Source: Planctomycetota bacterium
GTDB taxonomy: Bacteria; Planctomycetota; GCA-2746535
DNA length: 64,000 nucleotides
Assembly (NCBI GenBank): GCA_002746535.1
Contig: NVWA01000031.1
Coordinates: forward strand, 1-64,000
Direction of reading: 5' to 3'
Position numbers and translations under genes: made by a program. Positions 1 through 6,818 of this stretch are shown piece by piece. Under the pieces are notes generated by a model, which was given only the letters and a program-made list of their open reading frames with translations, had not been told where the DNA came from and did no database searches. The number at the start of each line of letters is the position of its first letter. Position 1 is the first letter of the stretch.

Positions 1-1160
1 TTCTTCGTTTCGATGTATGTTTCATTGTCTTCAGGTACGCCATCATCTTTCATGCGCTTCAGAATAATATCAAGTTCTCGAATAAGGCTTAGCCCTGGCT
101 TAGGGGCGTCTTTCAGTACGGTCACTTTTTTATACTTTTCAAGATCTTCGCCTACAGACTTAACTCTGCCAACTCCTGAGGCCAGAGCAGAACTTTGACG
201 ATAATCTAGTTTCACTATTTTTGAGAGTCTTTCTGCTTCTGCTTTATTTTTGGCAACGGCCGCCGCAACTGACGGATCATCCAGTTTCTTTTTTAAAGCA
301 TCAAGTCTCTTTCGTGCATCAATAACTTTAGCATGATTGGTTGCTGTAAATTTAGAATACCTTGTTTCCAATGCCTTGATGTTGCCAGTAAGTTGATCAA
401 CTTTGGTAGGATCAACTGTTTTAAAATTAACCGCATACCGATCATAATCTTTTTCAAAAAACATTAGTGCGCGTTTATTCATATAATCTAAAGGTGCAGA
501 AGCATCAGCAGGTTTAGCAGTTGTTTTTGCAGTAGGCTTACTAGTGCCCGCAGACTTATATTTATTCACATAATTATTAAACCACTTCTCTAATGCGGCA
601 ACATATTTTTTTGACTGAACAGCATATGGAAGAGTTGGGTCTTTATAACTATTAACAAGTTTATTTAATGTTACAAAACGAGCTTGATATTTTGAGACTG
701 TGGCAGCATTTGCATAGTCTGGGCCTCTGAGTGGTTTTAGTTCATTTCGCAATGCATTATAATCAGCATTATATTTTTTAGCAATTTCAGGATCAGTCAT
801 ATTGCTACTGCCTTTTTTCTGAACGTCTTTAACCTTTGCCGCAGGAGCCTTTTTTCCGTCTTTCAATGCCGCTAAAGTTGCTATTAAAACCTCGAGTCTC
901 TTATTAGTTTGAACCCATGATGGATCTGTTTTGTTTTTAGATGATGCAAGTCGACCTTTAATCATTGGTAAAAATCGAGTGATACGATTGACTGAATTTT
1001 TATTGCCAGGTGCAATGCCTTTTGCTTGTTTTTCATATTTAGCTAGATCATTTTGAGCGGCTTTAATCATTCCGTCAGCTGGTTTTAAAACAACTTCATC
1101 TGCTGACACACAAACGTTTAAACACATAAGTAGAGAACAAAGGTAAATAAATTTTTTCAT
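1..1160 (-). CDS. Secreted coiled-coil-like protein, partial (C-terminus outside window)
   Basis: The minus-strand frame is open from an ATG at 1160-1158 to the left edge, giving about 386 residues with no stop, so the C-terminus lies outside. The start is supported by an AGGA box 6 nt upstream and by an N-terminal Sec signal peptide (MKKFIYLCSLLMCLNV, probable cleavage after VSA, about residue 20). The mature part is rich in Lys, Ala and Asp, is probably largely helical, and has a Lys/Ala/Thr/Pro linker near residue 195. I recognise no catalytic motif or family. The exported location is a solid inference; the function is unknown. A strong sigma-70-like promoter lies just upstream, so it is probably a separate transcription unit from the biosynthetic cluster. 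Confidence 0.75.
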   Translation of the reverse strand, partial: MKKFIYLCSLLMCLNVCVSADEVVLKPADGMIKAAQNDLAKYEKQAKGIAPGNKNSVNRITRFLPMIKGRLASSKNKTDPSWVQTNKRLEVLIATLAALKDGKKAPAAKVKDVQKKGSSNMTDPEIAKKYNADYNALRNELKPLRGPDYANAATVSKYQARFVTLNKLVNSYKDPTLPYAVQSKKYVAALEKWFNNYVNKYKSAGTSKPTAKTTAKPADASAPLDYMNKRALMFFEKDYDRYAVNFKTVDPTKVDQLTGNIKALETRYSKFTATNHAKVIDARKRLDALKKKLDDPSVAAAVAKNKAEAERLSKIVKLDYRQSSALASGVGRVKSVGEDLEKYKKVTVLKDAPKPGLSLIRELDIILKRMKDDGVPEDNETYIETK

Positions 1161-1202
1161 GGAAGTCCTATTCGGTAACAGTTCAAATGAAGTGTGGCTC
1201 CG

Positions 1203-1231
1203 ATTATAGGACTTAGAAAATGAAATGTAAA
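1203..1231 (-). promoter_or_regulatory. Sigma-70-type promoter for the 1-1160 gene
   Basis: On the minus strand there is TTTACA (1231-1226), a 17-nt spacer and a perfect TATAAT (1208-1203), ending 42 nt before the ATG at 1160. The hexamers match the consensus in 5/6 and 6/6 positions with ideal spacing. This is a reading by eye, not a mapped start. Confidence 0.65.
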
Positions 1232-1416
1232 CCAGATTTCATGAATGCCCCTCTCTATTAAAAAGTGCTTTAAGACAAAATAGAGAAAATTAACTATTGT
1301 AGAAAAATTGATTGATTATTGAGATTGTTTTGAGCATGAATATAAAATGGCAAGTTATCCTGCAAAGAAATAATATTACAATAATTCCTCAAATGATTAA
1401 GGATTTATTTTCATTT

Positions 1417-1935
1417 TTACTTATTTTTTTTCGTGACGATCTTCTTGTCTAATGCATAGATAGCTTTTTTCAATTTATCCAAAAGTTTCCTATCGCTATT
1501 CCTATTAAAAGATAATCCCCAATATAACTGCGTTTCAGTTTTATCAATAGCGGTAACGTTTAAAAATGTTTTCCAGTATGGTAGAATTAAAATTTGTGGT
1601 AAAACCGCTTGATTAACGGTACCAATTTTTTGAATTTGAAGCCACAATATGAAACCTTTATTAGCAGGTCCTTCTTTCATATAGCTTTTTTTACTATACT
1701 CTCCTGTCATTGTTCCATTGTGAACCATGAATTTTCGTGATAAGTATTTTACTGTTAAAGTTGTTTTTTCATTCGAATATTCGAACACAGGTTTTGGCTT
1801 AAGGCCTTTTAGTGCAATGCGAAGACTTGATTCCGCTTTTAGTAAGGCCGTTTCTTGTTTTGCATCTTTATCTTTGGCATTAATAGAGACTATAAATAAT
1901 AAAATTGAAAAAAATAGAATTGAGAATATTTTGAT
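1417..1935 (-). CDS. Small secreted protein of unknown function, apparent ATC start
   Basis: The frame gives about 172 residues. It contains an internal GTG (1788), but the coding frame continues upstream through KQETALLKAESSLRIALKG and a textbook Sec signal peptide ending SINA before KDKDA. Between the upstream in-frame stop and that signal peptide there is no ATG, GTG or TTG. The best start is ATC at 1935-1933, 8 nt after an AAGAGG ribosome-binding site, giving M-K-I-F-S-I-L-F-F-S. The mature part (about 150 residues) has a Lys-rich C-terminus and no motif I recognise. Alternatives are a mutated ATG (recent loss of function), a sequencing error, or a start at a nearby ATA/ATT. Secretion is a confident inference; function is unknown. 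Confidence 0.6.
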   Translation of the reverse strand: MKIFSILFFSILLFIVSINAKDKDAKQETALLKAESSLRIALKGLKPKPVFEYSNEKTTLTVKYLSRKFMVHNGTMTGEYSKKSYMKEGPANKGFILWLQIQKIGTVNQAVLPQILILPYWKTFLNVTAIDKTETQLYWGLSFNRNSDRKLLDKLKKAIYALDKKIVTKKNK

Positions 1936-2245
1936 TGGATTAACCTCTTGCTATTATGTGTCGACTAATTAAATGCACTCAGATCTTAATGATACAGCCG
2001 TATTAATAAATTATTAGTAACAATTAATATGTAAAAAAAATGTAAAATACCTTCAGATCAACTTATTTAAATTACAGAATTTACCAATCTTAAAATTCTA
2101 TTCAACATGCTAATTAAAACAGAGATTCGAGAATACTATTTGGTAAATCATTTGGGTTGTGGTGTAGAGAGACTATAGCTGTATTGATTTCTCTTATGAA
2201 GTTATTAGTATTCAAAAATATATTATTCAAAGTGAGACATAAAAA
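1936..2245. other. Intergenic region between the secreted protein and the carrier protein
   Basis: This stretch of about 310 nt is very AT-rich and separates divergent genes. It should hold promoters for both, but I see no hexamer pair good enough to call. An AGTGAGA purine-rich site (about 2231-2237) is the likely ribosome binding site of the carrier protein at 2246. I see no repeat, RNA gene or further reading frame. Confidence 0.4.
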
Positions 2246-2506
2246 ATGGTGGATAAAAATAAAATATTCGATGGGTTGGTGAAATACTTAATAGGTGAGT
2301 CTATTTTAGATTTAAAAATTAGTGATATAACTTTAGAAACAGATATTAGAGAAGATATGGGGTTTGATTCACTTCAATTAAATACAATGATATTAGATTT
2401 AGAAGATCAATATAATATTGAATTTAATGATGAGGTTTCTCAATTAAAAACTGTTGGAGAAGTTGTTGAATTGATTGTAGAAAAAGTTGGATTTTGGTTT
2501 CGTTAG
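2246..2506 (+). CDS. Discrete acyl/peptidyl carrier protein
   Basis: An 86-residue stand-alone carrier protein of the phosphopantetheine-binding family. The 4'-phosphopantetheine site is Ser42 in the motif GFDSLQL (about 39-45), followed by the usual acidic helix and a hydrophobic helix near residues 66-80. The length is normal for an acyl carrier protein. Its place at the edge of a polyketide/peptide cluster that also codes for an Sfp-type transferase suggests it carries an intermediate or an unusual unit in trans. Candidates are the starter acyl group or the glyceryl group made by the FkbH domain of the fourth synthase, although that domain has its own carrier domain. A primary-metabolism ACP is less likely because no fatty-acid genes are adjacent. 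Confidence 0.85.
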   Translation: MVDKNKIFDGLVKYLIGESILDLKISDITLETDIREDMGFDSLQLNTMILDLEDQYNIEFNDEVSQLKTVGEVVELIVEKVGFWFR

Positions 2507-2715
2507 AGTTCAAAAGTTAAATAGCCATTAGGTTAAAATATTAATCAAATCATTTTTTTGATAAAAAAAATCATTTCAAGGCACAAAGGACAATCGTTAG
2601 CTTTTTTTAGTATAGCTCATTCTTGATTGCTCAACAATATGATTAGTATTTAAAGATTTCTGTTTTGTTTATCGCAGTATCAATACTAATTTTAAACATA
2701 TATATGGTATAACAT

Positions 2716-2744
2716 TTGCCAATTTAAGTCTAAAAACACATTAT
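2716..2744 (+). promoter_or_regulatory. Possible promoter of the parA operon
   Basis: TTGCCA (2716-2721), a 17-nt spacer and CATTAT (2739-2744) form a moderate sigma-70-like promoter (5/6 and 4/6 matches). The same stretch also fits a sigma-54 pattern: TGG at 2705-2707 and TTTGC at 2715-2719, with exactly 10 nt between GG and GC. The two readings are mutually exclusive; neither is proven. The rest of 2507-2811 holds only this element and the inverted repeat described next. Confidence 0.4.
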
Positions 2745-2760
2745 GTAGTAGCTTGTTCTG

Positions 2761-2798
2761 AGCTAAAACAGTAAAATGTCTACTTTTGTGTTTTAGCT
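2761..2798. repeat. Inverted repeat in the parA leader, candidate operator
   Basis: Two perfect 10-nt arms, AGCTAAAACA (2761-2770) and TGTTTTAGCT (2789-2798), are separated by 18 nt and end 13 nt before the parA start codon. The position fits an operator or a leader hairpin. ParA-family proteins often autoregulate, and this one has an N-terminal helix-turn-helix-like region, so autoregulation is a reasonable inference. Confidence 0.6.
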
Positions 2799-2811
2799 AG
2801 GATAATCTTCC

Positions 2812-3738
2812 ATGGGATCAAAATATCTTTTAACAGCTCAAGAACTCGCTTCCATCTCTGGTGCGAATCTTTCAAAAATCAAAAACTACTTTGGTTTTGA
2901 AAATCAAAAGAATCCAAAATTATCTTCAGCGCAGGTTCATGAATTCATGAAGAAAAGTGGCTTTAAATATACTTGTCGTTCATTGGCCTTTATTAATTTA
3001 AAAGGTGGGGTAGGTAAGACAACGGCGGCAATCACATTAGCATCAAGAGCCGTTCAGTTTGGTTTTAAAACGTGTATACTTGATTTAGATGCACAAGGAT
3101 CAGCGACGCTAGCCCTTGACTATACACTTGAAGAAGACGATCAAATATTTCATAATATCTGGCAAACACCTAAAGAGATAAATAATGCATTAATAGAAAT
3201 GGAAGAGAACTTTTTTCTGTTACCTTCTGATTTAGAGAATTCGTTACTTGATGTCAGTTTAAATAATCCGGCTTCCCAAAAGAAAGCTGTGAAAGGTATA
3301 ATCAATGAATTAAAGAATCTGAAATTTGATTTGATTCTGATCGATTGCCCACCATCTTTAGGGGCGGCGGTTATTTCGTCAATATGTGCAGTAGATGAAA
3401 TTATTATCCCTGTTGCTAATGATGCTTTTTCTTTTAAAGGTATAGAACTAACTATTGAAGAAGTAGGTGAAATACGATCTACTTTTGGATTATCTCGCAG
3501 TAAAACAAAAATACTCTCTAATATGGTTGATAAACGATTAAATCTTGCCAAAGAATATGAACAAAAATTAAAGAAAAAATTTGGAAAATATCTCATGCCT
3601 TGTTGTATTCGCACTAGCTCCGATTTTTCCAAGGCATTAGAGAAAAGGGAGACAGTTTTTGCTAACAATCGAAAATCTAATGGTAAAATGGACTATGATT
3701 TAGTTGCTAGAACTATTTTTGGTTTGGGCAAAAAATAA
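2812..3738 (+). CDS. ParA-family partitioning/positioning ATPase
   Basis: A 308-residue ParA/Soj-type ATPase. Residues 5-50 look like a small helix-turn-helix (LLTAQELASISGANLSKIKN). The deviant Walker A box KGGVGKTT spans 64-71, with the signature first lysine at 64; Walker A' is CILDLDAQG near 88 and Walker B is LILIDCPPS near 174. The length fits the family. The next gene begins 19 nt downstream on the same strand and codes for a Lys-rich DUF697 protein, with no ParB. Orphan ParA proteins bind nonspecific DNA and position plasmids, protein clusters or membrane complexes. Here the neighbour suggests a cargo or adaptor rather than chromosome segregation, which is inference. Start: ATG at 2812, with AGGA 11 nt upstream. 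Confidence 0.9.
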   Translation: MGSKYLLTAQELASISGANLSKIKNYFGFENQKNPKLSSAQVHEFMKKSGFKYTCRSLAFINLKGGVGKTTAAITLASRAVQFGFKTCILDLDAQGSATLALDYTLEEDDQIFHNIWQTPKEINNALIEMEENFFLLPSDLENSLLDVSLNNPASQKKAVKGIINELKNLKFDLILIDCPPSLGAAVISSICAVDEIIIPVANDAFSFKGIELTIEEVGEIRSTFGLSRSKTKILSNMVDKRLNLAKEYEQKLKKKFGKYLMPCCIRTSSDFSKALEKRETVFANNRKSNGKMDYDLVARTIFGLGKK

Positions 3739-3757
3739 TACACTTCAAGGACATACA

Positions 3758-4528
3758 ATGCCAAGTAGCCCAAAAAAACCAGGTGGCCGAAAAAGAAAAA
3801 GAATGTATCAAAGTGCCGACGAAAAAGAAGTAAAGGTCGAAAAGAAAGCTCCTGTTAAAAAGAAAACGGCAACTCAAAAGAGTAAGGCAAAAAAAGTTGA
3901 GCCGAAAAAAAAGCAACCAACTAAAAACAAGACTACCAAAAAAGAAAAGAATGTGGAAATGGAATCAGAGCCGGATATATATATTGAAGTACCTTCAGAT
4001 AAAGTTGTTATTGAAATTGTTTCAGAATTAAGATATAAAGGCAGTGTCCTCTCAGAATCTGAACATGAGCGATTAGAAAAAGTTTTGAAAAATAATCTTT
4101 ATTTATCAATGGGAACTAGCCTTATTCCTGTTCCTTTTCTTGATGCATTTGTTGTGTCTTCGGTACAAATAAAAATGATATTAGAGATTTCTCGAGTTTA
4201 TGGTGTCCCTGTAAAGAAGGAACTTGTTAAAAGCTATATAGCTTCCTTATTGGGAATGTTTGGATATGGAGTGGGCAATCAAATGTTTAAATCAGTATTG
4301 AAAATGATACCTGTCGTAAACATGGTTGCATTCTTATCTTCACCAGTTATGGCCGCAGGAACTACATATGCTCTTGCAAAAGTATTCGTATATCATTATG
4401 AATTGGGTGGGAATCTACTTGATTTCAAACCAGAAAAAGTACGCGCTTATTTCGCCGATCAATTTGAAAACGGCAAATCTGTGATGAATAAAATGAAAAC
4501 AGAATTCAACACTATGAACCAGTTGTAG
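3758..4528 (+). CDS. DUF697-type membrane protein with Lys-rich N-terminal tail
   Basis: A 256-residue protein starting at the ATG at 3758, 7 nt after an AAGGA ribosome-binding site. An upstream in-frame start inside parA has no such site. Residues 1-65 are an extremely basic, histone-H1-like tail (PKKPGGRKRKR, then KK/PKKK/TKNKTTKK repeats). From about residue 95 there is a hydrophobic, Gly-rich DUF697-like region (SLIPVPFLDAFVVSS, IPVVNMVAFLSSPVMAAG) ending in GGNLLDFKPEKVR. It is a clear paralogue of the 5283-5813 protein, which shares IPxPxLD, QxKMI, AAxTYAxxKVFxxHxExGGxLLDFxPEK. It probably forms an operon with parA. Basic N-terminal tails are typical of ParA activators and adaptors, so this may be the ParA partner that ties it to a membrane cargo; that role is inference. 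Confidence 0.7.
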   Translation: MPSSPKKPGGRKRKRMYQSADEKEVKVEKKAPVKKKTATQKSKAKKVEPKKKQPTKNKTTKKEKNVEMESEPDIYIEVPSDKVVIEIVSELRYKGSVLSESEHERLEKVLKNNLYLSMGTSLIPVPFLDAFVVSSVQIKMILEISRVYGVPVKKELVKSYIASLLGMFGYGVGNQMFKSVLKMIPVVNMVAFLSSPVMAAGTTYALAKVFVYHYELGGNLLDFKPEKVRAYFADQFENGKSVMNKMKTEFNTMNQL

Positions 4529-4545
4529 TTGAAGCTATCTATAGT

Positions 4546-5226
4546 TTAGGCTAATTCAGAATCAATTATTTTCGCGATGGATTCCCATTCCTGATGAATG
4601 AAAAAATGACTACCGTTGTATTCATAAAAATCCATAGGCAAATCTGTTTCTGATTGCCAGCCCATTGCGTCATCTTTAGAAAAATGATCACCCGATCCGT
4701 GAAACAGTACGATTTTAATATTTAAGGGTTGTACTTTTTCATAGGTATAGGTTTCAATAGATTCGAAATCAGCTCTTAAAATTGGCTCAAACAATTCCAT
4801 TAATTCAGCATTATCCAGTACTTCTTTGGGGCAACCACCAAGACTTTCTAGTTCTTTCCTGAATTCCGCTGTTGGAAGGTTGTGTCTTTCACCAATACCC
4901 GTATTCAAAGAGGGAGCTTTTCTGCCAGATAAAAACAGCATTTCTGGCAAACGTAATCCAGCATCCCTAATTTTTAAGGTAGTTAAATAGGCTATCATGG
5001 CTCCCATACTATGCCCATAAAAAGCATAAGGTTTTACCATATCTGACTTAACTATATCTAATCCATTTTCTGCCATTTCATGAATTCGATGAAGAAGAGG
5101 CTCTCCAAAAAGTTTACCCCGACCTGGTAAATTTTGTGTCTCTAATGTATGATTGCTAAGATGTGGTTGTAGATCTCGATAACAATAGGAGTCACCACCA
5201 GCATGCGGAAAAGCGAATATTTTCAA
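4546..5226 (-). CDS. Type II thioesterase (GrsT/SrfAD family)
   Basis: A 226-residue alpha/beta hydrolase of the external thioesterase family that serves nonribosomal peptide and polyketide synthases. The N-terminus has the family pattern FAFPHAGGDSYCYRDL. The nucleophile elbow is GHSMG with Ser73, the acid is Asp180 in HGSGDHF and the base is His207 in NGSHFF, so the triad is complete. The length is near the usual 230-250. Its normal job is to hydrolyse wrongly primed or stalled chains from carrier domains. Because the assembly line here has no integrated thioesterase, it could also take part in release. It starts only about 15 nt downstream of a terminator hairpin, so its expression may depend on readthrough. 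Confidence 0.92.
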   Translation of the reverse strand: MKIFAFPHAGGDSYCYRDLQPHLSNHTLETQNLPGRGKLFGEPLLHRIHEMAENGLDIVKSDMVKPYAFYGHSMGAMIAYLTTLKIRDAGLRLPEMLFLSGRKAPSLNTGIGERHNLPTAEFRKELESLGGCPKEVLDNAELMELFEPILRADFESIETYTYEKVQPLNIKIVLFHGSGDHFSKDDAMGWQSETDLPMDFYEYNGSHFFIHQEWESIAKIIDSELA

Positions 5227-5240
5227 ATTTTTCTACCAAT

Positions 5241-5268
5241 AAAAAAAGCCCCTCGAAAGGGGCTTGCA
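5241..5268 (-). terminator. Rho-independent terminator/attenuator between DUF697 gene and thioesterase gene
   Basis: On the minus strand a 7-bp stem (arms 5265-5259 and 5252-5246, AAGCCCC / GGGGCTT) with a 6-nt loop is followed by a run of T (5247-5241). It lies 15 nt past the stop of the 5283-5813 gene and 14 nt before the thioesterase ATG. That leaves no room for a separate promoter downstream of it. Confidence 0.85.
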
Positions 5269-5282
5269 AACTTCAAAGAAAA

Positions 5283-5813
5283 TTATGCATCTTTTTCTTT
5301 TTTAACTTCGTCAACTGTACCTTTAACTTCTGCATGACCTTCAGCATATAAATTTTTAAAATGCTCGTTCAATTTTTCAGGATTAAAGTCTAATAAAGTT
5401 CCACCAGTTTCAAAGTGAGAGATGAATACTTTACCAACAGCATAAGTCGCTGCACCAGCAATAGTAGGCTGAACAACAGCACCAACAAGGCCACCAATAA
5501 CTGGAATTGATTTAACTAAACTTGCAATCCCTGATCTTGCGATAATAGGAGTTCCAATACCACCGATTAATGAACCAATGGCTGATTTACCAATGTTTTC
5601 TGAAAAAGGAATGTCATAGATTTTTGTAAGTGTGTGAATCATTTTTAATTGAATTCCAGCTATAGCCGCGATATCAAGTAAAGGTGCAGGAATAAATCCA
5701 GCTGCTATTGAATAATAAATATGCTTCTTTAATTCAGCATTCGCTTTATCACCATTTGATAAAACTACTTCTGTACATGTTTCTTCTTCTTCTGTTGAGG
5801 CAGAATCTGTCAT
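5283..5813 (-). CDS. DUF697-type small membrane protein
   Basis: A 176-residue protein with an acidic N-terminus (residues 1-30, rich in Glu) followed by a hydrophobic Gly/Ala-rich DUF697-like region: IYYSIAAGFIPAPLLDIAAI (about 33-52), a middle segment GKSAIGSLIGGIGTPII, IPVIGGLVGAVVQPTIAGAA, and the tail GGTLLDFNPEKL. It resembles the 3758-4528 protein along its whole core but has an acidic instead of a strongly basic N-terminus. ATG at 5813 is preceded by AAGGAG. A terminator follows directly. DUF697 proteins are poorly understood membrane-associated proteins; the link to the synthases is positional only. Confidence 0.75.
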   Translation of the reverse strand: MTDSASTEEEETCTEVVLSNGDKANAELKKHIYYSIAAGFIPAPLLDIAAIAGIQLKMIHTLTKIYDIPFSENIGKSAIGSLIGGIGTPIIARSGIASLVKSIPVIGGLVGAVVQPTIAGAATYAVGKVFISHFETGGTLLDFNPEKLNEHFKNLYAEGHAEVKGTVDEVKKEKDA

Positions 5814-5965
5814 TTTTGACTCCTTAAATATATTATGGTTAAGTTAGTTAATTCATTTTTTGGAGGGGGTATTATCTACATAATGTTTTAAATGCAATCA
5901 AATGTGGAATGAATATGCTGAACTTTTTAGATCAATTTCAGGTGAAAACAGCGGTAAATCGTACT

Positions 5966-6637
5966 TCAAACTGATTTTAGATTTAAAATACGTTTGTAAC
6001 AAATTGTTATATTGCTAATTATAGGATAACAAAGGTGAATTTTATAATCATTATCGATTTCTTTTATTTCTTCAACTAACCACATCTTGTTATTATATTT
6101 AATTTTTTGCTCATTAAACTCTATATCTTGTATTGGACCAACAATCCCATCTCCATTTGCTTTTGTGACAGCTTCAATAGTAGTCCAATATTGATAGAAT
6201 GAAATTAAGGGTGATTCAGACTGAATGATTTTTTCCCAAATATGGGTGGAAAAGACTGATTTGAAATCTTCTATTTCGATTTTTTCAATTTTCTCTACAT
6301 CTATTCCAATTTCTAAACCTTGAGAGATTGCACATAAGCTTAAATTCTTGGAATAACTTAGGCTAAAGTTGAAATCAGGGTAATTTTCAAGATAAGGCTT
6401 TTTAAATTCACTCAAGGCGATGTTTTCAAGTTCTTTTGTCGGTATTTTATGATCTTCTAAGGCAGATTTTAAGAGGGTATATCCCAAAAATCGTTTTTGC
6501 TGGTCTGAAGTTTGTTTGAATTTTAAGCAGTGCTGTTGTATTGATGATGGTAATTCTGCAAGTAGCTTTTTCCAGTGATGTTGAAAATTATCACCAGAAG
6601 TGTATCCGTAATAGACATTAATAGCGTTGTTATTCAG
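5966..6637 (-). CDS. Sfp-type 4'-phosphopantetheinyl transferase, apparent CTG start
   Basis: This enzyme transfers the phosphopantetheine arm of CoA to carrier domains, so it is the activator of the four synthases. The frame runs far upstream of the first TTG (6487): residues such as INVYYGYTSGDN and CLKFKQTSDQQKRFLGY match the conserved N-terminal half of Sfp. No ATG, GTG or TTG is available there. The best start is CTG at 6637-6635, 6 nt after AAAAGG and 1 nt after the previous gene's stop. This gives 223 residues, the normal Sfp length. Metal ligands are visible: Asp113 and Glu115 in GIDVEK, and Glu155 in WTTIEAVTKA with Lys159. Two changes are odd: the usual His of the SHS motif is Tyr95 (FSLSYS), and the first Lys of WxxKEA is Ile154. 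The gene may be active with a non-standard start, or may be decaying. Confidence 0.8.
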   Translation of the reverse strand: MNNNAINVYYGYTSGDNFQHHWKKLLAELPSSIQQHCLKFKQTSDQQKRFLGYTLLKSALEDHKIPTKELENIALSEFKKPYLENYPDFNFSLSYSKNLSLCAISQGLEIGIDVEKIEKIEIEDFKSVFSTHIWEKIIQSESPLISFYQYWTTIEAVTKANGDGIVGPIQDIEFNEQKIKYNNKMWLVEEIKEIDNDYKIHLCYPIISNITICYKRILNLKSV

Positions 6638-6638
6638 A

Positions 6639-6815
6639 TCAAACCTTTTTCTTTTCTGGTTTCCTAGGATCAGAAGCGAGTACCAGAAAAAAACCTATTA
6701 TGGGAGTGAATAATAGTGAGGAGAATAAATAGCCCCAAAACCCAAACCGTTTTTTTCTACCGATAAATGCCATTAGTAAACTGAAACCACAATACATTAA
6801 TATTCTTTGGTCCAT
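6639..6815 (-). CDS. Small two-helix membrane protein (58 residues)
   Basis: A short reading frame starting at ATG 6815, only 3 nt after the stop of the upstream binding-protein gene and ending (TGA 6641-6639) 1 nt before the probable CTG start of the phosphopantetheinyl transferase. It has two hydrophobic stretches: residues about 5-19, and about 25-48 (GFWGYLFSSLLFTPIIGFFL). Basic GRKKR lies between them and a Lys-rich tail follows. The pattern of a basic turn followed by GFWGxxFxSLLxTPIIG resembles small conserved inner-membrane proteins I have seen in other bacteria, but I know no function. Tight packing in the operon supports that it is translated. Confidence 0.7.
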   Translation of the reverse strand: MDQRILMYCGFSLLMAFIGRKKRFGFWGYLFSSLLFTPIIGFFLVLASDPRKPEKKKV

Positions 6816-6818
6816 ATC

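Noticed and set aside
3150..3668. Long minus-strand open frame opposite parA, and similar antisense frames across the synthases
   Set aside because: Codon content and hydrophobicity look like mirror images of the real genes, with no ribosome-binding sites or recognisable domains.
3704..3757. Upstream start of the Lys-rich DUF697 gene inside parA
   Set aside because: ATG 3758 has AAGGA at good spacing, and the extra residues look like an out-of-frame reading of parA.
5966..6487. Short version of the phosphopantetheinyl transferase starting at TTG 6487
   Set aside because: It would drop about 50 residues that match the conserved N-terminal half of the Sfp family, leaving half a fold.
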